A stretch of DNA of 64,000 bases, from contig CAXMMR010000037.1 of the NCBI GenBank assembly GCA_963692975.2, forward strand, positions 1 through 64,000. The letters run 5' to 3'. This document shows, piece after piece, positions 24,308-32,277 of the stretch; within the stretch, counting starts at the first letter, position 1; every line of letters begins with the position of its first letter. Made by a program: the position numbers and the translations under genes. The notes below the pieces were generated by a model. That model did no database searches and was not told where the DNA came from. It saw only the letters and a list, made by a program, of their open reading frames with translations. This DNA is from CAXMMR01 sp963692975 (GTDB lineage: Bacteria; Pseudomonadota; Alphaproteobacteria; Acetobacterales; Acetobacteraceae).

Positions 24308-25642
24308 CTACTGCGCCGGCACGATGCGCAGCGCCGGCCGGGAGAACTCGACCGTGCCGGCGAACGTCCCGGCGACGTCGTTGAACTCGGCCTGCAAGGT
24401 CAGGCTGATCTCGGGCACGCCGGCGTCCGGCACCACCAGCGGGGCGAGGTGGATGATGCCGGACCAGCCCGTCGTCGGGCCCGGCGAGTAGGCGGCCCAG
24501 CCGGCGACGCCGCGCCCCCAGTAATTGCCCTGCGACCAGTTGCCGCCGGCGGCCAGCCGCGCATAGACGGCGCTGAACGGGCTCTCGGACGCCACCCGCA
24601 CCCGCACCCATCCCTCGACCAGCGTGCCCGGCCGCAGCGCCGCCGGCGCCGTGCAGCGGCCCACCAGGAACACTTGCTGACGCTTACCGCCGCCTGCCCC
24701 CGCGCCGGAGACGACGATGCGGAACGACCGCTCGCCGCGAGAAGCCTCGATGACGGCGCCGGCCACCGTCTTGCCGGCCCCCACGATGGTTGCGCCCGGC
24801 GTCCAGCCGAGCGGCGCGCCGCCAGGCACGAAGCCGGGGGAATGCTGAGCCTCTACGCTCGCAAACAGCGCATTGCCCAGCAGGTTGCCGCCCGGCCGGT
24901 CGGCAGCAGGATCGTCAAGCTCGGCGAGCCTCGCCGTCGAGGCGCCGAGCAGCGGCCGCAGGTCAGTCAGGCCTTGGCGCGCAACGGCCATGTTGCCATA
25001 GAAATTGGCGTGCACGCCGTCATCCGAGCACAGCGCGCAATAGGCGGCCGTGGCGCCGCGGCCGCCGGCCAGCGCCGTCCACCAATCCCACACCAGCAGA
25101 CCCTGCGCGCGGGCATAGTCCCGCTTCCAGTCGTTGAGCCGGATGTCGAGCGCCCGCAGCTGCGGCAAGCTCACGAAGGTCGAGGCCTCGACGCTGTCCA
25201 TCGGCGGATCGAGCACCAGCACCGGCCGAATGCCCGACGCCCGCAACTGGCCGATCAGCGACTGCCAGTTTGCCACCAGAGTGTCGTAGTAGCCGGCGCC
25301 ATGAGCGATGAAGTCGTTGTGCCCGCCTTGTAGGAACGCAACGTCCGGATGGCGGGCGATGAGCTTCGGCAGGCTCGCCAGCATCGTCTCGCTGGTGCCG
25401 AACCCACGGCCGAAATTATCGAGCTGCGGATCAAACGACCAAGGCAAACCCGCCAGCACGTTCAGAAGGGCGACGCTGCCGGCGTTGATCGAGGGCGATG
25501 TCCGGCTAACGCCGCTGCCGCTCTGCTGGATGTAGCTGTCGCCGCTCACCGCGACGTGCAATCCCACCGGTCGCGCGGTCGCCGCCATCAAGCCTCCGAG
25601 CACCAGGACAAGCACCAAGCCGACGCGGCAGAACAGCCTCAC
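24308..25642 (-). CDS. Secreted SGNH/GDSL-family hydrolase
   Basis: This 444-residue protein starts with a clear signal peptide (MRLFCRVGLVLVLVLGGLMA, cleavage near residues 22-26). The catalytic blocks are present: block I VAVSGDSYIQ with Ser34, block II Gly in DNFGRGFG, block III GGHNDF with Asn, and block V SDDGVHAN with the Asp-His pair (near residues 208-215). The C-terminal 190 residues form an uncharacterised beta-rich region (WTPGATIVGAG onward) that could bind carbohydrate. It is probably a periplasmic esterase acting on acylated glycans. The gene is convergent with the fkbH-like gene, from which it is separated by a B half-repeat, and it lies downstream of an alpha/beta hydrolase on the same strand. 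Confidence 0.88.
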   Translation of the reverse strand: MRLFCRVGLVLVLVLGGLMAATARPVGLHVAVSGDSYIQQSGSGVSRTSPSINAGSVALLNVLAGLPWSFDPQLDNFGRGFGTSETMLASLPKLIARHPDVAFLQGGHNDFIAHGAGYYDTLVANWQSLIGQLRASGIRPVLVLDPPMDSVEASTFVSLPQLRALDIRLNDWKRDYARAQGLLVWDWWTALAGGRGATAAYCALCSDDGVHANFYGNMAVARQGLTDLRPLLGASTARLAELDDPAADRPGGNLLGNALFASVEAQHSPGFVPGGAPLGWTPGATIVGAGKTVAGAVIEASRGERSFRIVVSGAGAGGGKRQQVFLVGRCTAPAALRPGTLVEGWVRVRVASESPFSAVYARLAAGGNWSQGNYWGRGVAGWAAYSPGPTTGWSGIIHLAPLVVPDAGVPEISLTLQAEFNDVAGTFAGTVEFSRPALRIVPAQ

Positions 25643-25684
25643 TGAGCGGCTTCCTGATGCGGGTCGACGATTGTCACAGCAGAA

Positions 25685-25901
25685 GCGAAGGAAGGCCAGG
25701 GCTCTGCCCTGGACTCGCTGGGGCGGCGCCCCCAGACCCGCACTCGTTGGAGTCTCGACAGGCTCCTTCCTGCTTGGCGAAGCCGATCAATCCTTTCTCC
25801 CCAGCAGCGATCTCTCCCGTGAGACACGGATAATGAATGGATTTTAAAGGCTCCACCTTTAATGGGGTCCAGGGGCAAAGCCCCTGGCCTTCCTTCTCCT
25901 C
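25685..25901. repeat. Full composite B/C repeat
   Basis: Ends GAAGGCCAGGGCTCTGCC and GGGGCAAAGCCCCTGGCC, with interior CTGCTTGGCGAAGCCGATCA followed by ATCC and the B palindrome AAAGGCTCCACCTTTAATGG (one stem mismatch). It has the same order and orientation as the copies at 18.1 and 33.1 kb. Confidence 0.85.
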
Positions 25902-25902
25902 C

Positions 25903-26862
25903 CTAAAGCCCCATCTGCATGGCGATGTCCGCCCGCGCCGACGGCGAGCGTCGGTAGTACTGGTGCGAGCTGAGCAGGTTGAAATCGTAATCGCGCCATG
26001 CCGTCGCGTCGACAAAGCGGAAGGCGTCGGCCGGGAAGGTCGACGGGTCCAGCCGGTGGCGTGGGCCGTCCTGTCCGAGCCGCGGCATGCCGCCGTTCAC
26101 CACGGCGCTGAGCTGCAGCACGTGGTCGACATGGCTGTAGTAGACGCCGACGCGGCCGCTGAGCCGCGTCAGCCCCTGCAGCTGCGCCGGGCTCGGCTGC
26201 TCGAACGCGTCAAAGCTGCAGTCCCCTGCCGCGAGCAGCGAAAGATCGAACAGCCGCACGGCGTCGTTGCCGTGCAGGAACCAGTTTTCGACCGCATTTT
26301 GTAGCGCCAAGTTGCCCATGCTGTGCGCAAGCAGGAAGCACCGTGCGCCGCCGGCGCGCGCCTGCGCCAGGATCGGGCGGAGGGCGGCCAGCGCCGCCAT
26401 CAGGTGCAGCCCGGAGCTGCGCGCCATTAGCTGGTCGCGCTCGTAATCGCGCTGCAGGATCGGAAAGCCGAGGGCGTGGCCGAGCGAGGGCCAGCTGAAG
26501 GCGACGACGCTGGTGTCCGCCGCCGCAACGCCGGAGGCGGCCAGCCACTCGCGGTTAAAGGCGGCGCGCGTGATTGCGTCGGCGAAGCTGTTGTCGAAGC
26601 CGTGCAGGAAGAGCAGCAGGTTGCGCCCCGGCCGCGACAGGTCCGCCACCGCCGCGGGCGCGAAGCCGCCGGCGCTTGGCTCCTGCAGCGCCATGATGCT
26701 GCCGGTGCAATTGGCGGCCAGGTCGATGCCGTCGACGAAGGCGGTGCCATAGACGAGGCCGGCCGGGTCGGAGGGTGCCTGGATGCGCGCGGCGTAGCTG
26801 GCGACGCTGTCCGCCGCGCCGCTCAGCACGCGGTTGGTGATAAAGTGCACGGTGGTCGGCAT
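25903..26862 (-). CDS. Alpha/beta hydrolase (DUF900-type)
   Basis: This 319-residue protein fits the DUF900 alpha/beta-hydrolase family. The oxyanion strand is LLLFLHGFDNSFADA (about residues 83-97), the nucleophile elbow is LLAHSMGNLALQ (about 178-189) with the serine in AHSMG, and a late SSHQYYR supplies a candidate catalytic histidine. There is no signal peptide. The longest frame starts in a family A repeat at 27009, so the ATG at 26862 (MPTTVHFITNRVL) is chosen. Its neighbours, an SGNH hydrolase and an FkbH-like acyl-handling protein, suggest a shared pathway, but the substrate is unknown. Confidence 0.85.
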   Translation of the reverse strand: MPTTVHFITNRVLSGAADSVASYAARIQAPSDPAGLVYGTAFVDGIDLAANCTGSIMALQEPSAGGFAPAAVADLSRPGRNLLLFLHGFDNSFADAITRAAFNREWLAASGVAAADTSVVAFSWPSLGHALGFPILQRDYERDQLMARSSGLHLMAALAALRPILAQARAGGARCFLLAHSMGNLALQNAVENWFLHGNDAVRLFDLSLLAAGDCSFDAFEQPSPAQLQGLTRLSGRVGVYYSHVDHVLQLSAVVNGGMPRLGQDGPRHRLDPSTFPADAFRFVDATAWRDYDFNLLSSHQYYRRSPSARADIAMQMGL

Positions 26863-26941
26863 GGTGGCAGGCTCCGGGTGGAGCCCGTTCGTACGAAGAC
26901 GGCGGCATCGTCCCAAGCACAAGACGCTAACGCCGTTTGAA

Positions 26942-27050
26942 GGAAGGGCTTCTTTTTTGAAAAAAAGAAGCAAAAAACTTTTGATCCGGGCTGACGCGGA
27001 CTCAAACAAAAACGCTTTTCGGTCCTTTTTTCAAAAAAGGACGACTTGCG
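26942..27050. repeat. Family A double-hairpin repeat, copy A5
   Basis: The left stem GCTTCTTTTTTGAAAAAAAG plus AAGC is perfect; the right stem is GTCCTTTTTTCAAAAAAGGA plus C. The inner right box is diverged (ACGCTTTTCG). The nagZ stop codon lies inside the right hairpin (27031-27033), so the repeat encodes the last residues of NagZ. Confidence 0.85.
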
Positions 27051-28059
27051 TCGGATCCGCCCCGCTGGCCTGCGAGTGCTCGGCCAGCAACGCCGCCCGC
27101 TCCTCCAACCATCCCGGCTCGGCTGTCGTGGGTGAACGCGTCTGCGCGCGCGCCGCGGCGAGGCGCCGGACCGCCGCGGCGTCGAGCGCCGGCACCGTCT
27201 CGAGCAAGGCACGGTTCGCCGACGCCTCGCCGCTGCAATACAGCGCCAGGTCGCAGCCGGCCGCCAGCGCGGCCAGCGCCCGCTGCACCGGCGTGCCGCT
27301 CAGCGCCGCCATGGCGAGGTCATCCGAGACCAGCACGCCGTCAAAGCCGACGCGGCCGCGGATCACCTCGCGGATCACCCGCGCCGAGACGGTGGCCGGC
27401 GCCGCGTCGAGCGCCCGGAAGCGCACATGCGCCGTCATCATCCAGGGCAGCCACGCATTGGCGCGGAACGGCGCAAGGTCCGCCTCGCTGACGTCGTCGA
27501 GTTCGGGCAGCGCGCGGTGGCTGTCCGCCCCGGCGCGGCCGTGCCCCGGCACGTGCTTGCCGACCGGCTGCACGCCGGCCGCCAGCAGCCCCTCCGCCAC
27601 CGCCCGGCCGAGAGCCGCGACGGCGGAGGGTTCGCCGCCAAACGCGCGGTCGCCGATCACCCCGTCCGCGCCTGGCGTCCGCACGTCGAGCACCGGCGCC
27701 GTCACCACGTCGAGCCCGGCGGCGGCGCAGTCTGCGCCGATCAGTGCGCCGGTCAGCCAGGCAGCCCGGAGCCCGGCGGCGGCGTCGCGTGCGTAGAGGG
27801 CGCCGATGGCGGCGGCCGGCGGGTGCGCGGCCCAGCCGGGCGGGCGCAGGCGGGCAACGCGGCCGCCTTCCTGGTCGACCATCAGCACGGCGTCTTCGGG
27901 CAGCACCGCGCGCAGCGCCGTCGTCAGCCGCAGCAATTGCGCCGGGTCGGCGACGTTGCGGCCGAACAGAATGACGCCCGCCGGCTGCCCGGCGCGCAGC
28001 AATGCCGCCTCGTCTTCACCGAGCGTCACGCCGCCGACACCGAGGATACAGGCTCGCAT
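27031..28059 (-). CDS. nagZ: Beta-N-acetylhexosaminidase (glycoside hydrolase family 3)
   Basis: NagZ removes N-acetylglucosamine from muropeptides in the cytoplasm during peptidoglycan recycling. The product is 342 residues. The diagnostic catalytic loop KHVPGHGRAGADSH is at about residues 167-180, with the His acting as acid/base. The nucleophile Asp lies in FDGVLVSDDLAMAAL near 240. LMVDQEGGRVARL near 60 is also typical. The ATG at 28059 (MRACILGVGG) is preferred to a TTG just upstream. The last codons come from the adjacent family A repeat. It follows the SPOR gene by 68 bp on the same strand. The usual downstream scpA is displaced by about 7.4 kb of other genes. Confidence 0.94.
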   Translation of the reverse strand: MRACILGVGGVTLGEDEAALLRAGQPAGVILFGRNVADPAQLLRLTTALRAVLPEDAVLMVDQEGGRVARLRPPGWAAHPPAAAIGALYARDAAAGLRAAWLTGALIGADCAAAGLDVVTAPVLDVRTPGADGVIGDRAFGGEPSAVAALGRAVAEGLLAAGVQPVGKHVPGHGRAGADSHRALPELDDVSEADLAPFRANAWLPWMMTAHVRFRALDAAPATVSARVIREVIRGRVGFDGVLVSDDLAMAALSGTPVQRALAALAAGCDLALYCSGEASANRALLETVPALDAAAVRRLAAARAQTRSPTTAEPGWLEERAALLAEHSQASGADPTQVVLF

Positions 28060-28127
28060 CAATCCCCGAAAAAGCGGACGCTCAAGCGTGATAGATCCCG
28101 AAGGCAGAACCTCCAGCCTTCACTGTC

Positions 28128-28970
28128 TCAGAAAGCTGCGATCGAGCACTCGCCGCCCTGCGCGCGCACCTGCTCGCAGAACCCGCTGGCCGCCGCGATG
28201 TCGGCAAAGCCGCCGGTGCGCAGGCGAAACATCGGCCGGCCGGCGATCGCCGTCTTCTCGACCACCGGCTTCCGCGCGCCGAGCAGCCCCGGCATCTTCT
28301 TATCGAGCCGCGCCCATTCGTCGAACGCCGCCTTCTCGCTGTCCATCGCCGCCAGCTGGACCTGCGCCCCGCGGATCGATTTCTGCGGCGCCGATGCGGC
28401 CGGAGCCACCGGCCCTGGCTCGGCTGCCGACACGCCCGGCGTGCTTGCAGCCACGCTCGTGCTCGGCGACAGCACCGGAGCGGCGACGGTCGGCGAGGGC
28501 AACGCCGCCGCCACCGCCGCCGCGTCCGCCGTGCGCGCCGCCGAGGCGCCCGCCGGCGCCGGCGCCGTCATCGGCTGCGGCTGAGCATCCTCGTCCTCGT
28601 CGGTGCCGGTCGGCGCCGGCGCGGCAGGCTTGAGCTCCTTCTCGAGCGCGCCGATCTGCGGCGTCTCGGCTGGCGGCGCCAGCGCGTCCTGGCCGTCCTC
28701 GGTGCCGATGTCGTCGCCGGCCGCAAGCTTCATTCCGCCCGGATCGGCCGGCTTCTCGCGCAGCGCGCCGGCCGCCGCCTCGATCACCGGCACGCCGCCG
28801 CCATGATGGCGGCCGGCGACCGACCACAGCCCGGCCAGCACCACGACCCCGCCGCCGAGCGCCAGCGCGACCAGGCCCATTCGCTTGATGTCCGGGTCCA
28901 GCCCGCCGCTGCGGCGCGGCTGCCGGTAGGAGGGCGGCTCGCGCAGCCCGCGGTCGATCCTGTCCACCAT
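28128..28970 (-). CDS. SPOR-domain membrane protein
   Basis: This 280-residue type II membrane protein has a short cytosolic N-terminus (MVDRIDRGLREPPSYRQPRR) and one transmembrane helix at about residues 34-54 (LVALALGGGVVVLAGLWSVA). A long Pro/Ala-rich periplasmic linker follows, then a C-terminal SPOR domain (about 205-280: RGAQVQLAAMDSEKAAFDEW ... CSIAAF). SPOR domains bind denuded glycan strands at the division septum. The start at 28970 is 2 bp after the argS stop; upstream in-frame codons lie inside argS and are rejected. Argument-free neighbours argS and nagZ match the standard alphaproteobacterial order, and the nagZ link fits a cell wall role. Confidence 0.88.
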   Translation of the reverse strand: MVDRIDRGLREPPSYRQPRRSGGLDPDIKRMGLVALALGGGVVVLAGLWSVAGRHHGGGVPVIEAAAGALREKPADPGGMKLAAGDDIGTEDGQDALAPPAETPQIGALEKELKPAAPAPTGTDEDEDAQPQPMTAPAPAGASAARTADAAAVAAALPSPTVAAPVLSPSTSVAASTPGVSAAEPGPVAPAASAPQKSIRGAQVQLAAMDSEKAAFDEWARLDKKMPGLLGARKPVVEKTAIAGRPMFRLRTGGFADIAAASGFCEQVRAQGGECSIAAF

Positions 28971-28972
28971 CC

Positions 28973-30754
28973 TCAGCGCATCTCCTCGACCGGGCTCACC
29001 CCGAGCACTGCAAGCCCGGAGCGCAACACCATCGCCACCGCAGCCACCAAGGCGAGCCGGGCCCGGGTCTCCACCGGGCGCTCCGCCTGCAGGAAGCGCA
29101 GCGTGGACTCGTCCCGCCCACGGTTCCACAGCATATGAAAGTCACCCGCCAACTCATAGAGAAAAAACGCAACCCGGTGCGGCTCGCGCGCCAGCGCCGC
29201 ACCCTCCACCAGGCGCGGCCAGGCCACCAGCCGGCGCACCACGGCCAGCTCCTCGGCCGCCGTCAGCGAGCCGAGCGGCGCCTCGGCCAGCGACGCCTCG
29301 GCCGTGTCGATGTCCGCCGCCAGCGCCGCGCGCAGCACCGAGCGGCACCGCGCATGCGCATACTGAACGTAGAACACCGGGTTCTCCCGCGTCTGCGCCA
29401 CCACCAGCGCCAGGTCGAACTCCATCTGCGCGTCCGGCTTGCGCATCAGCATGGTGAAGCGCACCGCGTCCGGCCCAACCTCGTCCAGCAGGTCGCGCAG
29501 CGTCACGAACGAGCCGGCGCGCTTGCTCATCCGCACCGGCTGGCCGTCGCGCAGCACGTGCACGATCTGGCAGATCAGTGCCTCGAAGCTCACCGCGCCG
29601 CCGCTCAGCGCCGCGACTGCGGCGCGCATCCGTGGGACGTAGCCGCCATGGTCCGCCCCCAGCACGTCGATCAAGATGGCCGCTCCACGCGCCGCCTTGT
29701 CCGCGTGATAGGCGATGTCGTTGGCGAAGTAGGTGTTCGAGCCGTCGGACTTGCGCAGCGGCCGGTCGACATCGTCGCCGAACCTCGTCGCACGAAACAG
29801 CGTCTGCTCGCGCGCCTCCCAATCCTCCGGCGTCTTGCCGCGTGGCGGCTCCAGCACGCCGAGATAGATCAGCCCCTGCGCGTCCAGCGTGTCGATCGCC
29901 CGGGCAACCGCGCCGCTGGCCAGCAGCGCCCGCTCGGACGTCACAACCTCCTGCCGCACCCCGAGCGTCGCCAGATCCTCCTGGATCGCCGCCAGGTTCG
30001 CCTCGATCGTGAAATCCCGCACCGTGTCCAGCCACAGCGACGGCTCGGCGATCCCCAAGCCTTCGGCCGCCAGGCTGACGCCATGCCGCGCCGCCAGCTC
30101 CGCCCCGACCGCCACCAGATAGTCGCCGCGATACTGCAGCCCGCCCGGCACCGCCTCGCTGAACTCGGCCTCGCTCAGCGCCGTGCCGAGCGCCTGCAGG
30201 TAGCGCCAGTACGCCGCCCAGGCGAGCGCGATCACCTGCGCCCCGGCATCGTTCAGGTAGTACTCGCGGGTGACCGCATACCCGGCCTTGGCCAACAGCC
30301 CGCACAGCGCGTCGCCCACCACGGCGCCGCGGCAATGCCCGATATGCAGCGGACCGGTCGGGTTGGCCGAGACATACTCGACGTTGACCCGCACCCCGTC
30401 GCCGAGCCCGCTCGCCCCGTAATCCTCGCCCCGCCGCAGGATCGCCGGCAGCATGCCGAGCAGCGTCTCGGGGCTCAGCGTCAAATTGACGAAGCCCGGC
30501 CCCGCCGCCGACGCCGAGGCGATGCCGCCGCGCCCGGCCAACCCCGCCGCCAGCCGCTCGGCGATCGCCGCCGGCTTCTCGCGCGCCGGCTTGCTCGCCA
30601 CCATCGCCGCGTTGGTCGCCATGTCGCCATGCCCCGCCTCGCGCGTCGGCGTCACGTCCACCCGCGCCAGCGTCGACGCGTCGAGGCCAGGCACCGCCTC
30701 GCACAGGGCCGCAATCACGTGCTGCCGAATGGCGAAGAAGAGGTTGTCTGGCAT
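28973..30754 (-). CDS. argS: Arginyl-tRNA synthetase
   Basis: ArgRS is a class I aminoacyl-tRNA synthetase. The product is 593 residues, a typical length. The ATP-binding signature is NPTGPLHIGHCRGAVVGDAL (about residues 130-149). A KMSKS-like loop is RMSKRAGSFVTLRDLL (about 405-420). The N-terminal additional domain and the C-terminal DALR anticodon-binding domain (about 460-593) are both complete. The stop is 2 bp before the SPOR gene. A family A repeat separates it from the divergent VOC gene, so that repeat is upstream of argS rather than a terminator for it. Confidence 0.96.
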   Translation of the reverse strand: MPDNLFFAIRQHVIAALCEAVPGLDASTLARVDVTPTREAGHGDMATNAAMVASKPAREKPAAIAERLAAGLAGRGGIASASAAGPGFVNLTLSPETLLGMLPAILRRGEDYGASGLGDGVRVNVEYVSANPTGPLHIGHCRGAVVGDALCGLLAKAGYAVTREYYLNDAGAQVIALAWAAYWRYLQALGTALSEAEFSEAVPGGLQYRGDYLVAVGAELAARHGVSLAAEGLGIAEPSLWLDTVRDFTIEANLAAIQEDLATLGVRQEVVTSERALLASGAVARAIDTLDAQGLIYLGVLEPPRGKTPEDWEAREQTLFRATRFGDDVDRPLRKSDGSNTYFANDIAYHADKAARGAAILIDVLGADHGGYVPRMRAAVAALSGGAVSFEALICQIVHVLRDGQPVRMSKRAGSFVTLRDLLDEVGPDAVRFTMLMRKPDAQMEFDLALVVAQTRENPVFYVQYAHARCRSVLRAALAADIDTAEASLAEAPLGSLTAAEELAVVRRLVAWPRLVEGAALAREPHRVAFFLYELAGDFHMLWNRGRDESTLRFLQAERPVETRARLALVAAVAMVLRSGLAVLGVSPVEEMR

Positions 30755-30784
30755 CCGGTGCGGCTAGGGCCGACGGGCCGGAAA

Positions 30785-30905
30785 GGCAAGCGCTTCTTTT
30801 TTGAAAAAAAGAAGCAAAAAACTTCCATCCGGAAGATGCTCTTGCCAGCTTGGCGGGCGACAGCGGAACAGAGCTTTTTGGTTCTTTTTTTAAAAAAACT
30901 CTTCC
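30785..30905. repeat. Family A double-hairpin repeat, copy A6
   Basis: The left hairpin GCTTCTTTTTTGAAAAAAAG plus AAGC is perfect; the right hairpin GGTTCTTTTTTTAAAAAAAC is decayed on its distal side. This is the only copy that lies between two divergently transcribed genes (argS and the VOC gene), so it is not simply a terminator. Confidence 0.82.
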
Positions 30906-30918
30906 CTGGGGAGCCCTG

Positions 30919-31293
30919 ATGCCGAACCACATCCGCCACTTCGCCATCACCGCCGACGACGTCGAACGTGCCCGCGGCTTCTACGAAGCCGCGTTCGGCT
31001 GGCGCTTCACTCCCTACGGGCCGCCGAATTTCTACCAGATCGACACCGGCGGCGGCCTGCCCGGCGCGCTGCAGCAGCGCGCCGAGCCGCTCGGCGGCGC
31101 CGGCCTGCGCGGCTTCGAGTGCACGATCGGCGTCGACGACCTCGACGACGCGATCGCCGGCGTCGGCCGCCACGGCGGCCGCATGCTCTCGGCGCCGTTC
31201 ACCATCCCCGGCGTCGGCCGCCTCGCCTTCTTCGCCGACACCGAGGGCAACCGCGTCGGCGTCATGCAGTACGAGGCCAGCCATGACCACTGA
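30919..31293 (+). CDS. VOC-superfamily (glyoxalase-like) protein
   Basis: This 124-residue single vicinal-oxygen-chelate domain begins MPNHIRHFAITADDVERARG with a candidate metal-binding His, and it continues FYEAAFGWRF, typical of the fold. A late FFADTEGNRVGVMQYE supplies the last strand with the metal-ligand Glu. The ATG at 30919 has GGGGAG upstream. The longer frame to 30850 runs through a family A repeat. Its stop lies 11 bp inside the next gene, a GNAT acetyltransferase, so the two are coupled. The reaction is unknown; small-molecule detoxification is a common role for the superfamily. Confidence 0.87.
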   Translation: MPNHIRHFAITADDVERARGFYEAAFGWRFTPYGPPNFYQIDTGGGLPGALQQRAEPLGGAGLRGFECTIGVDDLDDAIAGVGRHGGRMLSAPFTIPGVGRLAFFADTEGNRVGVMQYEASHDH

Positions 31294-31780
31294 GCTCGCG
31301 ATGGAGCTGGTCTTAGCGCCGACCGAGGAGGTCCGCGACCTGGTCGCAGCGCTCGACGACGAGCTCGGCGCGCTCTATTTGCCCGAGCAGCGCCACGGCC
31401 TGTCGCTCGAGGCGATCTTCCAGCCCGGCCTGCGCTTCTTCCTTGCCCGGCGGCGCGCGGCGGTCGGCTGCGGCGGCGTCGCTCTGCTCGACGGCTATGC
31501 CGAGGTGAAGCGCATGTTCGTCCGCCCCGCCGAGCGCGGCCAGGGCGTTGCCGGCGCCATCCTGGCCCGCCTCGAGGCCGAGGCCGCCGCCGCCGGCCGG
31601 CCGCTCATGCGCCTCGAGAGCGGCCTGAACCAGCCCGCCGCGCTCCGCCTCTACGAGCGCGCCGCCTACCGCCGATGCGACGCGTTCGGCGCCTATCGCG
31701 ACCTGCCGCCGGACCACGTCGTCACCAGCGTGTTCATGGAGAAGCAGCTGTCGCCGTCGGAGCCGGAACGCCCATGCTGA
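31283..31780 (+). CDS. GNAT family N-acetyltransferase
   Basis: This 165-residue acetyl-CoA-dependent acyltransferase has the conserved GNAT motif A at about residues 75-90 (EVKRMFVRPAERGQGVAGAI), with the R/Q-x-x-G-x-G/A pyrophosphate loop RGQGVA. Motif B follows as NQPAALRLYERAAYRRC. It starts inside the 3' end of the VOC gene and its stop overlaps the following GNAT gene by 7 bp, so three reading frames are packed without gaps. The substrate is unknown. Confidence 0.88.
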   Translation: MTTELAMELVLAPTEEVRDLVAALDDELGALYLPEQRHGLSLEAIFQPGLRFFLARRRAAVGCGGVALLDGYAEVKRMFVRPAERGQGVAGAILARLEAEAAAAGRPLMRLESGLNQPAALRLYERAAYRRCDAFGAYRDLPPDHVVTSVFMEKQLSPSEPERPC

Positions 31781-32268
31781 TCCGCGCCGCCACCGAGGCC
31801 GACCTGCCCGGCATCCTCGCCATCTACAACGCCGCCGTTCGCGACACGACGGCGATCTACACCGAGCAGGAGGCGACGCTCGCGGAACGGGCCGCCTGGC
31901 GCGACGCGCGCCTGGCGCTCGGCTACCCGGTGCTGGTCGCCGCGGACGGCGACACGGTGCTCGGCTACGGCGGCTATGGCGATTTCCGCCCGTATCCAGG
32001 CTACCGCCACACCGTGGAGCACTCCGTCTACGTCGACGCCGCCGCCCGTGGCCAAGGCATCGGCCGCGCCCTGGTCACGACGCTGGTCGAGCATGCGACG
32101 GCGCTCGGCAAGCACGTCATGGTGGGCGCCATCGATGCAGCCAACCCGCCTTCGATCCGCCTGCACGCGTCGCTCGGCTTCGTCGAGACCGGCCGCATGC
32201 CCGAGGTCGGAACCAAGTTCGGCCGCTGGCTCGACCTCGTGCTCATGCAGCGACGGCTCGCAGCCTGA
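31774..32268 (+). CDS. GNAT acetyltransferase, phosphinothricin-acetyltransferase type
   Basis: This 164-residue GNAT protein has the full pattern of the phosphinothricin/methionine sulfoximine acetyltransferase branch. Visible parts are IRAATEADLPGILAIYNAAV at the N-terminus, YGDFRPYPGYRHTVEHSVYV in the centre, the acetyl-CoA loop RGQGIGRAL (about residues 91-99) and GFVETGRMPEVGTKFGRW near the end. Chromosomal relatives often acetylate methionine derivatives, not only the herbicide. It overlaps the preceding GNAT gene by 7 bp, and 9 bp after its stop the convergent DUF4239 gene ends. The number and nature of real substrates are unknown. Confidence 0.88.
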   Translation: MLIRAATEADLPGILAIYNAAVRDTTAIYTEQEATLAERAAWRDARLALGYPVLVAADGDTVLGYGGYGDFRPYPGYRHTVEHSVYVDAAARGQGIGRALVTTLVEHATALGKHVMVGAIDAANPPSIRLHASLGFVETGRMPEVGTKFGRWLDLVLMQRRLAA

Positions 32269-32277
32269 ACAGGCCTG

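Noticed and set aside
25837..25890. Short peptides beginning MDFKGSTFNGVQGQSPWP and similar in several gaps
   Set aside because: They are translations of the composite repeat (B half), found at many copies with no ribosome site.
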